Part shown: positions 34,986-47,450 of the stretch, piece by piece | How positions within the stretch are numbered: the first letter of the stretch is position 1 | Layout: every line of letters starts with the position of its first letter | NCBI RefSeq assembly: GCF_000499845.2 | Contig: NC_023756.2 | Coordinates: 9,593,344 to 9,657,343 of the forward strand | Length of the DNA: 64,000 nt | From: Phaseolus vulgaris | Taxonomy: Eukaryota; Streptophyta; Magnoliopsida; Fabales; Fabaceae | Direction of reading: 5' to 3' | The notes under the pieces: model-generated | The model's input: the letters and a program-made list of their open reading frames with translations, nothing else | Told to the model about the DNA's origin: nothing | Database searches by the model: none | Position numbers and translations under genes: made by a program

Positions 34986-35280
34986 GTTCCTGAAATTTCA
35001 TCTTGTTATTGTATTAGTTCTTAAAACTAAGAAAAACTCAAATCAGTACTTGAAATATTTGAGTTTTATTAAGTTCCTATAGTTAACCCCTTTTTTTCTT
35101 TTTGATCCTTAGTCCAGGGACTGAAGTGATAATAATAACATATTTTTAGAGATCAAAATTAAAAGAGAGATTAATTTTGGGAACTTAAATAAAACCTTTA
35201 AACAATTCAAGGACTTGTTTTGAGTTTTTCCTTAACTTCAGGAATTAATGGCAGTGAGATAAAATTGTTAATTTTCTCTT
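34986..35280. mobile_element. Foldback MITE-like element just downstream of the stop codon
   Basis: The left arm (TAGTTCCTGAAATTTCATCTTG ... AAAAACTCAAATCAGTACTTG, 34986-35058) recurs inverted at 35205-35270 (AAGGACTTGTTTTGAGTTTTTCC ... CAGGAATTAA). The possible splice pair TGTAG|GTAATAGG (34927) and GATTTCAG (35296) would place it in a 3'-UTR intron of the PGK/TrmB gene. Confidence 0.55.
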
Positions 35281-36359
35281 TTATCTTTGATTTCAGGAAT
35301 TAGTAATGAATTCATTCATCTCAAGTATTCTACCAGCTTTTGCAGTGATGAACTTCCCAACAGATTGGAGAATGCAGTGGAAAATTATTGATGAGAAAAG
35401 TCTAATGTTCCATAAGGGATTCCATTGTATGGAAAATATTATTTACAATGTGGATATGATTCCTTAACTCCAAGGTATTATGGTATGATATTGCTCGCAG
35501 GAACATGTTACTGTGGTCTGAAAGATACAAATTCGTGAAGGGAATGCTAAAACCAACGTTTTTAGATGACAGAGGTTGTGAAAAAAGATAAAATGGAGAA
35601 AAAATAGTTTAATTTTTATGTATTGGCTTAATAAAAAAAATCATCTTATGACACTTCAAATAATTATTATAAAATTAAGAAATCTGCGTATATTATTTGT
35701 TGTAAAATGACTATCTAAATGATTAAGTTCTTAAATAACAGAACGATGAGTGTTTAAAAAAGAGTTTCTTGATTTATTTTCATACCAATTTGTATATTTT
35801 AAGTTTGTGTTTTTAAATTATTTTAAAAAATTGAATAGTTTTTGCATTTTAAACATTTGTGATTCTATAAAAGAAAAAAAATCATGTACCGAAAACATTT
35901 GTGATTTAATTCTTATCTTGTTAACCAATTGTTATTGAATTCTCAGAGTTAGATTTCACTAAAGTTAAATTGAATATACTTAATTTTAGTTATAAATTTT
36001 GAGATTTGTTTAAATAATTCATGAATTAATTTCTAATAGTTTAAAACTATTTTTTTATAATTTTTTTTAATTTATGGTAGAAATAAGAAGACTTCAATTG
36101 ACATCATGGTCATTAAAATCCTATTCCTAAACAGATTTAAAATAACTACCAATTTCAATAATTTAAATTTAGATTTTTGAAATATAGAAAATATGAATGG
36201 ATGCTTAAAAGGTGGGAAGGGCAGATTTTTTAAATTCTAAAGTCATCCTATATCTTTGTTTTTTAGTTATTTTCCAAAAATCACATTTGTAAAATACTTT
36301 TTTCCTTACTGCCAACAGTATGTTTGGCAATAGCTATTAAAATTAGGCCAATAAAGAAA

Positions 36360-36361
<2 letters not shown>

Positions 36362-36396
<35 letters not shown>
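36362..36396. repeat. (TA)n microsatellite
   Basis: About 16 TA dinucleotides in a row. Confidence 0.95.
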
Positions 36397-36398
<2 letters not shown>

Positions 36399-36474
36399 GA
36401 CAAGATTTTATATCACAAAACATAGATGAAAAGTCATGTTAAAGAAACTCAAAATTTAGTATATTTAATAGTTG

Positions 36475-36605
36475 CTGGCCCGTGCGGACCACGGGCTAAT
36501 GCGGGACGGGCTAATGTGGGTTAGCGGGTTGAAAAACTCAACCTGTCCCGCATTTTTTATCAGCGGGCCATGGGCTGGCCGCCCACCCCGCTTTGCCATC
36601 CTTAA
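36475..36605. repeat. GC-rich GCGGGC/CCCGC patch, transposon-like
   Basis: An island of GCGGGACGGGCTAATG, CCTGTCCCGCA and GCGGGCCATGGGCTGGCCGCCCACCC-like words in very AT-rich DNA. Similar patches at 38890-39000 and 48040-48200 suggest copies of one dispersed repeat family. Confidence 0.45.
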
Positions 36606-38889
36606 TGAAATCTAAGACAAAACTAAGACTTTATTTGTTACGGTTTAGAAGAAGTTGTTAAAGATTGGACAAAGCATTATATATATATATAAAAGATAAG
36701 ACAAGACAGAAACTTTTTTTTCTCAAATAACACTATTTCCTTTATTATTTCCCTGATTAGTATCCTTTTATTTTTATTTTTCTATTTAATATTTTTTTAT
36801 TTTTTCTTTTTTCTTTTTTTATCTAACATTTTTTTTTGTTTTTTATTTTTCTATCTAGTACTTTTTCTTTCCATGATTTCATTTTGTATTTTTGAAAGAA
36901 AAAAAAAACCCTTAAAAATTGTTTTATGGGGGAAAAGGTGTTTTTAGAATTTTTTATTTCTTTATCTAGAGTGAATTAAAAAAAAGAATAAAAATAAATT
37001 TGAAAACCAATAAAATAAAATAAAATATTTTTTTGAAATTTTAGAAGAAGACTAAGATAGTACCTTAGACAAATATTGTAAGTGTGGGTGTTTCTTTCTG
37101 AAAACACTCTATCAAATAGGTAAAATAATTAAAATATCCCAAAAAAATTATTCTGTAAAATACATTCTAAAACGTATTATACACGTTCCAGAAATCTTAT
37201 TCTGGAAAATGTTTTTCAAAATTTTTGGAAACATTGTCCTGAATATAGTTATAAATTCTAGAGAGGGGTGTTCAGAAACATTCTGAAAAAAACTATTCCA
37301 GAAATAATTTAAGAAAGAGGTAAAATCATCTTTTCGGATATAGATGGAGAGTAGGAAAAACTTTGATACAGGAAAAAACACCATGTAAGATATATCATTA
37401 TGATGAGAAAGAACGACCAAAAATTATGAATAGATTAAGAATGTGAAAGATGATTTTGAGATACAAATCCTCGAAGTTTGTATGCTTATGATTTAGATGC
37501 AACAATAAAGAAAAAATTAATTGATTCTAAAAGGCATTAATGATAAAAGATAAGATATAATAGAATCCTTCTCCATGCAGAAATTATTAATAAAATGAAT
37601 GTATGAAGTCAAATATAAATACTTCATGTGAATGTTGTATGGGAGAGAGAATCAAAAGTTTCAAATGCTTAGAATATTAATGTGTCCGATTAACAATCTA
37701 GAAAGAGTTCTTTTATGAATCATGCACCTTGTGAAGTTAAACTCTTGAACAATAAACACTTATTATTGTTCCTCTCATAGAGTTTTATCTTATAAACAAG
37801 CAACAATGAACAATTATAGAGTTAAGGAATTGTATAATTGTGTACAAATTGTATAGTTAATAAGAGTGTAATTGTGTACTTATACTCAATTTCAGGAGGA
37901 AGTTAGATGATGATAAGAAATGGATTAACAAACTCATAAGTGACATTAGTAATATTTATACAATCATCAAAATGACATTAATAATTAATAATACTTATAC
38001 AATCAAGTTTTAATTAGTAAAACTCTTGTTAATAAAAAAAAAACAAACAAACCTAAATGAAATTATGTAAAAGTACATGTTAAATAAATAACAAAAATAT
38101 AACTATAAAGTACATCTAGTCATTCCAATGATTTCAAAAGATATGTCTAACATAAAAGTTTTTATATAAAAAAAAAATTACCTTCATAACAGAATTGAAA
38201 AGTTTTCATATTTACATTACATAAAATGTTTGAAAATTGATTTACCATTAATTCAATAGTTGAAAAGCCTTAAAAAAATATGGAGTCCAAAATAATGGTT
38301 AGAGTTGGTATTGAACACAGATTACAAGTTAGAATTGGTATTGCAGCACATCAGAAATGTAAAATAACAAAATTAACCTAGGTTTTAAGAATCCAAACAC
38401 ATGTCTGTAACATGTTTTCTGGAAAGAATACTCCATAACCTGTTCTTGAAAGACACTCCGAAATCATAACCATATGGGAATACTCTTTCTGAAATAGATT
38501 TTATAATATCTGGATTTACGGTTTCAAAAGTAAAAAATATCTTCGAGAAAGAATATTTCAGAATTATTTCTTTTATCTTCCAAATTTTCTATTCCAAAAA
38601 TACCTTTTACTTACTAAATACTCCCTATTCCAAAACCACCAAAAACAGAGAAGGGTAATTTAAGTATTTAAAAAAATATAGTAGTGCAGAAACACCCCTC
38701 AATCAAATGATTATTTAACAAGATTTCAGTAACACATCAAAGCTAAAACGAACACTCAAAAAGAAAACGTAACATATTTTTATCTTATTTGAAGAAATTG
38801 AGAAGAGATAAAATTTTATTTTTTTAGCAGAAAAATAGATTTTCTTATAACTAATAAAATTATGTTTTTTTAAAAATATTTTCCTTATG

Positions 38890-39000
38890 CAGCCTGGTCC
38901 ATGAGTTACCTCTTATGCGGAACAGGCCCGCGAGCCAACCTGTGAAATGAGCCTGCACTCCTTGCACATGCAGGACGGACCAGCCTGTAATGCCACTCCC
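38890..39000. repeat. GC-rich dispersed repeat, second copy
   Basis: It contains GCGGAACAGGCCCGCGAGCC, GAGCCTGCACTCC and GGACGGACCAGCCTG, in the same style as 36475-36605. It abuts the 3' end of the copia relic at 39000. Confidence 0.4.
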
Positions 39001-39760
39001 AATTGTCGATTGGCAGTAACAATGCATTGATACAAATGCGGTTATTTCATTCATAACAAAATGTTTGCTAAGATGTTTTTCTACCATTCAGCTTCGCTAC
39101 TAGCCATTTCAAGAGCAACAAACTCATATTCTATTTGATCTTGCAATAATTTTTTGCCTGACAAATCTCCATGTAACTGCATCACTCCCAAGTGTAAACA
39201 CATAACCACTAGTGGATTTTGTCACTTCTGAATCAGAGATCCAATTAGCATTATTGTACCCTTCTAGCACAATGGGAAATCTACTGTACTCAATGACATA
39301 ATCCATTATACCTCTCAAGTATTTCTTAAGTCTTGCAAGCGCATCCCAATGATCCTTATGTTTAATTAAATACACTTTGGTGTATCTAGAAAAATCATCT
39401 ATAAATGTTACAAAATAATTTTTACAACCTCTAGACATGGTTTGTTTTAAATCAGCAAGATCGGTGTGAATTAAACCCAGAAGTTCAATTTGACGTTTTA
39501 CAAAATGAAATATTTCTTCATTATTTTAGATTCTACACATATATCACATTTACTATTTTTGTTTGTCATGCATGTTGATTAATCCTAATCGTTTTAATTT
39601 CGTAACCTAGGAATAATTCACATGTCCTAATCTAGCATGCCACACACCATACAAATCAATAATATAAGAAGATTCATATTCATTAATAACTTCATAAATG
39701 TTCAATACAAAAAGACCATGATCACAATATCCCTCACCCACAAAAATATTATTTTGTTAG
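39000..39760 (-). pseudogene. Internally deleted copia pol fragment (integrase fused to RNase H)
   Basis: Minus strand, reading down from 39760: a pre-integrase segment (WHARLGHVNYS, then a Cys-x2-Cys CDICVESK) is broken by stops. An open frame at 39438-39124 starts with integrase core sequence (FVTFIDDFSRYTKVYLIKHKD) and passes directly into the connection/RNase H region (LARLKKYLRGIMDYVIEYSR, then GYNNANWISDSEVTKSTSGYVF). The junction is near 39352. The rest of integrase and all of RT are missing, yet the frame is kept. Below 39124 the RNase H sequence continues with stops to about 39000. It is a dead relic. Confidence 0.8.
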
Positions 39761-39935
39761 GTATAATTACCTTTTTGGTCCCTACATTTGAGGTCAACAT
39801 TCAATTTCATAAAGTGGCTTTTAAAAAAAATCAATTTGATCCCAAAATTTTTTAAAAAGGTTTAATTTGGTCCCTTTCGTTAAGTTTCCAACAATGACGT
39901 TAACTATTGATGATGTGGCACACAATGATGATGGT
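39757..39935. repeat. MITE-like fragment (TTTTGGTCCCT family)
   Basis: It contains TTTTTGGTCCCTACATTTGAGG and TTTAATTTGGTCCCTTTCG..AACGATGACGTTAAC-like words that I associate with abundant short repeats in plant genomes. The boundaries are guessed. Confidence 0.35.
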
Positions 39936-40354
39936 GGTAGTTTGTACACGTGGACTGAACGAGACTGCAGAGTGAGAAACTAAAGAAAAGTAAAGAATAA
40001 ACTCACCTCAGTCAAAAAAAGGTAAAGGGAGAATAAGATGGGTAGATTGCGAGTCCAACAAGGACGATGAATGCGACCAAAGTCTTTCACAACATTCCAA
40101 AGAGGCAGCAAGAACAACTTCTTCAATGCTGATGGTGGTAGCGTGGTTGTAGATGAGTGAATTGAATGAACTAGAAAGTGGTGAGTAAAGTAATATATTT
40201 TTCTCTCATGATTTAATATATAATAATACTATTTAAACATTAACTATTTTTATTAATTATATGCATCCAGGTTCAGTGTCAACCCTACCATCGGATGTGC
40301 CCAAGATCGTTGCCACCACAATTGGGAATTCTGCTGGTTTGAACTTTATGTAGA
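39936..40354. other. Spacer without recognised gene
   Basis: Mixed-composition DNA. No coding frame or repeat could be supported. Confidence 0.4.
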
Positions 40355-41290
40355 GCATGGGAGCTTTGATGTTTCAAATTTATGATACAGGTTGAAGCTG
40401 TGCTGCTTTTGGTTTGGGCTTAGTCTAGGTTGTTTAGAATTCTTGTACAGATCATTCCTTGTCCCTTGCACAAGCTTGCTCAATCTATTTCAAAAGAGAA
40501 AAGTGTTTTTCTAAGCAAAGAGAAAAACAATCGGTTGATTCCTCGAAATAATCAGTTGTTTGTCACTTAGCTTGTTTGAAAGTTTTAAAACTGTTTTTGG
40601 CTTGGTTAAATAACTAACTAACCAATTCAACCGGTTAAAACAACTATTCAACCAGTTGATTGTCACATTTTCATAACAGCTTTTTGAAAACCTGTTAATC
40701 TGTTTTGTAATCAAATCTTAACTGTTTTGGTTCATGATTGCTACCTTAAACGATTAATTCTGAGAGCTATAAAATGGCTTTGCTTTCAAAGTAAAATACA
40801 ACAACAAGATATCAAATATAGTGAGATTGAGATTGATTTTGAAAAGTTTTTCAAGAGTTTTTTGCAAGATTGTTGAATAGCTTTGCTCTGGTTCAAGGTC
40901 TGATATTAGGATCTTTCTGATTCCTGTAAACTCAGGTATATTCTATTCCTTTCATGATTCTTGTATTTGTTCTTTTATAAACTTGTAAAGTGTGTGTGAA
41001 ATCCTGTAAAGTCAGAGGTTGTTCTGGCTAGAGGTGTGTGTTTGGCAAAGAGGGTGAGTGGTTCTTGTGGTTTCAAGATCTACTATTTGTGGTTGTGTAA
41101 TTTGTGAGTGATTACTAGTGGAACCCAGTGGTTGTTCTCATTCCTTATAAACTGTTTGTTTTAATTATGCTTTTGTTGCTGCTATAAACAACCGGTTAAA
41201 ACGAAGTTTCAATCGATTGAAAATCTGCACACAGTTTATTTTACATTGTTTGATTGGCTTCCTTGATTGCTTAATCTGTGATTTTTTTTA
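40355..41290 (+). repeat. Decayed long copia-type LTR, relative of 18160-19229
   Basis: It shares with 18160-19229 the start (CATGGGAGCTTTGATGT), the AAAAGTGTTTTTC block, the AACCGGTT-word array, GGTTGTTCTGG..TGTGTTTGGCAAA and AGTGGAACCCAGTGG. The 3' end is lost. No PBS or PPT was recognised next to it. Confidence 0.6.
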
Positions 41291-41817
41291 TAAAGGTTCA
41301 TTCTTATAAAAGATACAAAAATATAATCTTATTGTAGTATTAAATTTATTTTTTAAAATAATATCAGAGTTATATAAAAGTTTGTTAGATTTAAAGGTTG
41401 ATACATCACATAAACTCTCAGAAAAATATGCTTTAAATGGTTTACGGAGTTATTTGTATATAATAATTATTTAGGAAAAATAATATTTATAGAATTAAGT
41501 GATGATAAGTTGATTTTAGAAATTGAGGTATTTAGTTAATTGAATTTAAAATTAGATTTAACCATAAATGTTATATTAATCAATTTTGCAAGTATATATC
41601 ATTAATAAGAACATGTTAAAGGCACGTTGAAAAAAATAAATATTAACTAAAATGTATGCTTCCATTTAAATCAATTCTATTCAAGACGAATTATACATAA
41701 ACTCAATTAATATATTCACAAATAACCACAATTTTTGATAATACATGTTGTATAAGTTGATATGTTGCAATCCTTGCATATTTTGTGGTTGTATTGAAAA
41801 TTTTGGATAGGATGAAG

Positions 41818-43399
41818 TCATTGTTCTTGATTAATGAAACTAGGAACAACACTAGTGTTAATGTCATCTAGGGTTACGTCGTGGATACTTTTTCTCTTCT
41901 TATTTTTCTTTAGGCCATTTTGATAATGCATATACTTTTGAGCGTGACTTGCAATTTGAGTTGAAGTTTTTGATGGAATGTAACGTTTTGAAATGCTTTT
42001 CCAATCTCCTGGGCTACAATTTTGGAGTCCAATAAGAAATAACCTGTAATGAAAAACCTCAAAGTTAATTCATCAAAAACTTTAATTTAAATTTGATCTT
42101 ACAAAAAATGTATTTGTAACTTAATATTTATATATAATTTTATACATCTAAAAAATAAGACTAAAAAGTTGATAATAATAAATTCATCAAATTTAACATA
42201 AAATTTAATAAAATATATTATATTTCTATAAAACATTTTTTTTAATTAAAATCAAATAATCTCACACTAGCTCTTGGAATTTTTAGCCATTTATATACCC
42301 AATATAACGTAGAAACAAGGAAAATAAAATACTAGAATTTCATTGAAAATGTACCTATGTTCATTTTCTGTCCAGCGCTCATAACGCTTGTGATGTGACT
42401 TCGATACGGGAGGTGTTGAGTGATTTAAATAGTTAGGCATTTGAACCCAACCAGATAGAACATGTTCAGATATAATAGTGTTTGGTGATATGGCAGAAAC
42501 ATGAGTGGCAGGAACCGTGGAAGGAGTAGGAGCGTGATTGTAACAAAATACGTTAGGGGAAATAGGTTGAGTGGTTAGTGTAGGAAATCACTCCTAAATT
42601 GAAGTAGATTCATGAGGTGAAACATTTGATATAGAGATCGTACTTTTTCCAACACAAACCTTTATAGAAGAAGATGTTCAAAATTGAAGTTATTAAAATC
42701 ATCAATCTAGTCATAAAAATACTAAATTAAGTATCATAACTTAAGAAACTACAAAAATTTTACTTTCAAAATTAATAACATTTGCTACGATGAAAATGTT
42801 TTAACTCTTCAAGAATTTAAAATAATATATATAATATGTTAACAAATTTCATAATATCTAATAATGATGTCAAATAAATATATATATATATATATATAAA
42901 TATTTTTTGAATAATTTTAATATATCCTATTAAAATTCATAATTTTCGTGATGAAACATTATCAAATATCAATTATATAAGATGATTATGTGAGTAGTCA
43001 TTATCATTAATTAAAATATTATATGAATAATTAAATTAAAAGGAATTCAAAATATTGAAATAAAATTAAAAGATGATAATAAGAATAGGAAAAACAAATA
43101 TTATATTGAAAAAATTGTTAAAACTCAATTTTAAATCAGAAGAATTTGTAGATATAAAATACCTCATTATTAGTAGAAATCAATTCGTCACCAGTGAAGC
43201 CAAACATCTTATTGATATCATCATCAGTTATAAAAACGACGTTATCGTCTTTTTTCCACTCATCGGTCAATCCTAATATCCTATCGATTTCATCATCAAA
43301 AGAAATGATATCAGTACTATCATTATTGACTTCACAATCAATTATAGAAATAACATCATTGTTTTGGTTAGTCATTATTCTTCTTTCTTTTTCAATCAC
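41818..43399 (-). pseudogene. Single-repeat MYB (SHAQKY class) gene, copy A, broken in exon 2
   Basis: Three exons on the minus strand: 43399-43163, 42659-42355 and 42043-41818. Splice sites are clean (GAG|GTATTT, AAAG|GTTTG, CATAG|GTACAT, TTACAG|GTT). Exon 1 encodes an acidic leader (a second ATG lies at 43375). Exon 2 ends in WTENEHR, and exon 3 gives LFLIGLQNCSPGDWKSISKR..TSTQIASHAQKYMHY. Together these form the one-repeat MYB domain with SHAQKY signature found in DIVARICATA-like plant transcription factors. A basic KKNKKRKSIHD tail follows. Exon 2 has stops TAG 42594-42596 and TGA 42588-42590 and lacks 18 bp present in copy B. No intact product is possible from this reading. Copy B lies 2.6 kb away in the same orientation. 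Confidence 0.8.
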
Positions 43400-43479
43400 T
43401 AATCACTTAAACTCAATATTATTTTTTTCTCTCTTATACTCTCCTTTGGAATGTGTTTTCTCATCACACACTTCTTCTA

Positions 43480-44440
43480 TCTATAAGAAATTGTTTGAAA
43501 AGAAGATTTTAAATAATATTTTTCTTTAAAATTAAAGATACGATTATAAATTTAATATTTAAATATTTAGGATTTATATAGATATTATATTTCATGAAAT
43601 TTATTTAAATTCAAATTGTAAATACTTTTTTATTGTAGGTTTTAATTTTTTTAAAATTTAATTTATAGTTTATTTATTTTTAAATTTGAAACGTATCACA
43701 CATACACAGTAAGAATAAATTTTGAGTGATATTAATTTTTATCAGAAACTTTTTTTCCCTAAAAATGCATACTATAACTTTAACATTCGTTCTTTGATTA
43801 ATATTATAATTAATATTAAAAGACAATATTACTGAAAAATAGGCACCCCGAATATTTGAATAAAAAAACTAGAAGAATTCTCATTGAAGGAAAAACTTGT
43901 ATTATTACTACTTTAGAATATATTACAAATGTTCTAATAATATCTAATTTCTAAAATAAAATTAATTGTCCAATGACATATTTTTTTCAATTATTGTAGA
44001 AATAATTGACTGATAATTTCCAATATTTGTCACATTTATGAGAATGAAGAAATGAAAAAAATTAAACTTTAAATTAATTTCAAAAAGAAAATTATAATAT
44101 TTTTAACCAATTATTACTTTTTTTGGCTAGAAATTAATTTTTTTAAAATTTTTAATTTAAAATAAATAACTACTAAAAATTTTATATTTTAATGTTATAA
44201 AGGATCAAATTGAAAAATAAGTATACAAAAAGAAATCTTCTTTTATATATTGTTATGTTTAAAAGTCTTTAATGATAAAAATAACCTCTTATACTAAAAA
44301 GAAGTTAAAGAACCTTAAAAAATAATTTATAAATTATTTATGCATTGAAATTAATCACTCTTATTAACATACTTAACCAACTAACATAAATATTCTATGA
44401 ACCATTAACTTAATATAATTAGTTACTTTATTAAAGAGAA
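43480..44440. other. Spacer between the MYB copies
   Basis: AT-rich. No gene or recognisable repeat was seen. 43400-43480 is shared with the region upstream of copy B and may hold the ancestral promoter or 5' UTR. Confidence 0.5.
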
Positions 44441-44445
44441 TTAAC

Positions 44446-46659
44446 TCACTTGGTGTTTTTTAAGGATATGTCGTGAATACTTTTTCTTTTCTTATTTTTC
44501 TTTAGGCCATTTTGATGAAGCCTGTATTTTTTAGCGTGACTTGCAATTTGAGTTGGAGTTTTTGATGGAATATAATCTTTTGAAATTTTTTTCCAATTTC
44601 CCGGAGTACAATTTTGAAGTCCAATAAGAAATAACCTGTAATGAAAAACCTCAAAATTAATTCATCAAAAACTTTAATTTAAATTCAATCTTACAAAAAT
44701 GTATTTGTAATTTAATATTTATATCTAATTGTATACATCCAAAAAATAAGACTAAAAAGTTGATCTCATAATTAGTAATAAGTTAATCAAATTTAATAAA
44801 ATAAAATATATTTCTAAAAACACATCCTTTTTTAATTAAAATCAAATAACGTTGAAATTAACTCTTTGAATTTTTAAACATTTATATATCCATTATAACA
44901 TAGAAAGGAAAACAAATATAAGAATTTCATTGAAAATGTACCTATGTTCATTTTCTGTCCAGTGCTCATATTGCTTGTGATGTGACTTCAATACGGGAGG
45001 TGTTGAGTGATTTGAATAGTTAGGCATTTGAACCCAACCAGACGGGACATGTTCGGATGTAATAGTGTTTGGTGATATAGCAGAAACATGAGTGGTAGAA
45101 ACCTTGGAAGGAGTAGGAGCGTGATTGTAACAAAACACATCAGGGGAGATAGGTTGAATGGTAGGTGTAGGAAACTCAGAAGCAGCTTTCCCATTATCCT
45201 TAAATGGTGTAGATTGATAAGGTGAAACATTTGATATAGAAACCCTACTTGCTCTAACACAAACCTTTATAGAAGAAGTAATTCAAACTTAAAGTCATTA
45301 AAATCATTAATTTAGTCATAAAAATATTAAATTAAGTATCATAACTTAAGAAACTACAAAATTTTACTTTTGAAATTAAAAATATTTGGTATGATGAAAA
45401 TGTTTTAGCTCTTCAAGGATTTAAAAAAATATATATAATATGTTAATAACTTTCACAATGATGTATATTATTATTTTAATTAAAAAGTTTTTTACTTTTA
45501 TTTTTATTATTTAAATATAATATTTTATTATTAATAGGTTATCAAATTGTTATTTAAAAAATGTGTGTTCCAAATGATTATATTTCAATTTAAAATTCAA
45601 AATATTTAATTTTTCTTGTTTAGTTAAAGTTTTAAAAAATAGCATTCACTTAACTCTTTAAGTGTTTTTCTTAAATTTAAATTTTTGCAAGATTGTTTAT
45701 GGGAAGAAAGTGAAAATCTCATTTTTCTTACTTGTTGAATTTTTAAATGCGATAAATATATATATTACTTTATTAAATTGTTTAATTCGAGAAATGATAA
45801 AAAGCTATGATAAAAATATGACCTAATAATAATTGTAATAATAATGGTACATGAGTAGTCGTTATGATTATTTAAAAAAATTATATGAATAATTAAAATA
45901 ATTAAAATTCATTGGAATCATAATTTGTCACTTAGGCTTCTAAAAAAATAATAAAATAAAAAATAAAATAAATAAAATTAAATAAAATAAAATAAATAAA
46001 ATTAAATAAAATAAAATAAATAAAATAAAATAAAATAAATAAAAATAACAGAAAATAACAGAAAAATAAAAATAAAACAAATAAAAATAACAAATAACAT
46101 AAAAATAACAAATAACATAAAATAACAAATCAAATCAAATCAAATCAAATAACTAAAATAATAAAATAAAAAATAAAAAATAAAATAAAATAAAATAAAA
46201 TAAAAGGAGTTCAAAATCTTGAAATAAAATTGGAAAATGATTATAACAATAGAAAAAAATATCCTATTGAAAAAATTATTAAAACTCGACGTGTAAACCT
46301 TAAATTCAAAAAAATATAAAGAAGAATTTATCAATATAAAATACCTCATTACTAGTAGAAATGATTTCATCATCGGTCATGTCAAACATCTCATTCATAT
46401 CATCATCAGTTATACTAACGACATCATCGTCTTTTTTTCACTCATCATCACCAGTCAAGCCAAACATCTCATTAATATCATCATCAGTCATAGAAACAAC
46501 ATCATCGTCTTTTTTCCACTCATCGGTTAATCCCAAAATCCTATCGATTTCATCATCAATAGAAATAATGTCACTATTATCATTATTGATTTCACAATCC
46601 ATGGTAGAAATGAAATCACTGTTTTGGTTAGTCATTATTCTTCTCTCTTTTTCAATCAA
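44446..46659 (-). pseudogene. Single-repeat MYB (SHAQKY class) gene, copy B, stop in exon 1
   Basis: Three exons on the minus strand: 46659-46345, 45264-44942 and 44635-44446, colinear with copy A. Exon 2 is open (107 codons; SPDVFCYNHAPTPS, then HWTENEHR). Exon 3 is open and shorter than in A (LFLIGLQNCTPGNWKKISKD..TPTQIASHAKKYRLH, ending at TGA 44446-44448). The MYB signature has SHAKKY instead of SHAQKY. Exon 1 carries a 78-bp tandem duplication of an acidic unit (DEWKKDDDVV..); in the second unit the Trp codon is TGA (46438-46440). Read as annotated it is a pseudogene, although initiation downstream of that stop or exon skipping could still give the MYB part. Intron 1 is expanded by low-complexity DNA. 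Confidence 0.78.
45946..46205. repeat. (AAATA)/(AAAAT) low-complexity tract
   Basis: About 260 bp of AAATA and AATAAAAT units, with AAATAAC and CAAAT sub-runs, inside intron 1 of MYB copy B. Copy A has no such tract. It accounts for part of the longer intron (1080 versus 503 bp). Confidence 0.9.
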
Positions 46660-46834
46660 TAACCACTTAAACTTAATATGATTTTTGTTCTCTGTTATAC
46701 TCTTTTCTTCTTTGGAATGTGTTTTCTTACGACACTCTTCTTCTATTTATAAGAAATGAAATTGTTGAAATGAAAAGAAGATTTTAAAAATATTTTTTCT
46801 TTTACAATTAAACAATTTTATTTAATAAATGTAC
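46660..46834. other. Region upstream of MYB copy B
   Basis: Similar to 43400-43520 upstream of copy A, with CTCTTTTTCAATCA and ATACTC-TTC-TTGGAATGTGTTTTCT. It is probably the duplicated promoter and 5' UTR. No specific element was identified. Confidence 0.45.
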
Positions 46835-47450
46835 TGGACAGGAGTGCTCATGTGATCAGGACTTTGGTCCAAGTATTTGGGTATGGTCAGCTCGGTGGAG
46901 AATAATTAAAATAGGGAAAATAATAAGTTTAATCATATGGTAATATAATGTTGTTAGTTAAATATATATGTCGATATATTAAGCTGTTAGAATAGAATAT
47001 ATGTGAATATATACAAAGTTGTTGGTTAAATAAATATACGCATAGAGTTGTTATATTGAATAGATGGAGATATTATATGGTGAGCACCCAAGAATAGAAT
47101 AAAGGTGTACGAGATTCTCTTTTGTTGTTAGCCCGTGAGTAAAGGTGTCCGTAGGACGAATATTTTTCTATTATATATGCTTTCAGTTGAGATTATATTC
47201 TCATGAATAAAAGCTGTTAAGGGATAGCTATAAAAGAGGCTTGAGACCCCGATAAAGGTATGTTGTTTCTGAGTATTAGAAACTAGAACTAATTATTATT
47301 GTATGCTCTCACTAACTTGATCGCTTGATCGCCAGAGTGTGATGAACTGGTAGAGTCCCCTCTGTCTCACTGGAGTGCACCAAGAGGAGACAGATTAGAA
47401 GCATTGCTCATCCAGACAATTCGAAGGTCAACCAGCAAGAACAATGAATA
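46835..47450 (+). repeat. Probable Ty3/gypsy-type solo LTR
   Basis: It contains a promoter-like TATAAAAGAGGCTTGAGACC (47231-47250), followed by ACTAACTTGATCGC and GGAGTGCACCAAGAGGAGACAG, a composition and order typical of the 3' half of plant gypsy LTRs. No adjacent coding sequence or target duplication was recognised. Confidence 0.45.

Larger units (their letters stand above)
35480..38880. other. Intergenic AT-rich stretch
   Basis: It holds poly-T-rich tracts (36700-36860), a (TA)n run at 36362-36396 and a second short one near 36679-36690. A GC-rich patch at 36475-36605 is listed separately. No gene was recognised. Confidence 0.5.

Noticed and set aside
43194..43529. Ser-rich plus-strand frame of 111 codons
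   Set aside because: It is the antisense of exon 1 of MYB copy A.
45940..46373. Hydrophobic Phe/Tyr/Leu-rich minus-strand frames
   Set aside because: They are translations of the AAATA low-complexity tract.
46361..46681. Ser-rich plus-strand frame of 106 codons
   Set aside because: It is the antisense of the acidic exon 1 of MYB copy B; the Ser and Ile repeats mirror Asp codons.
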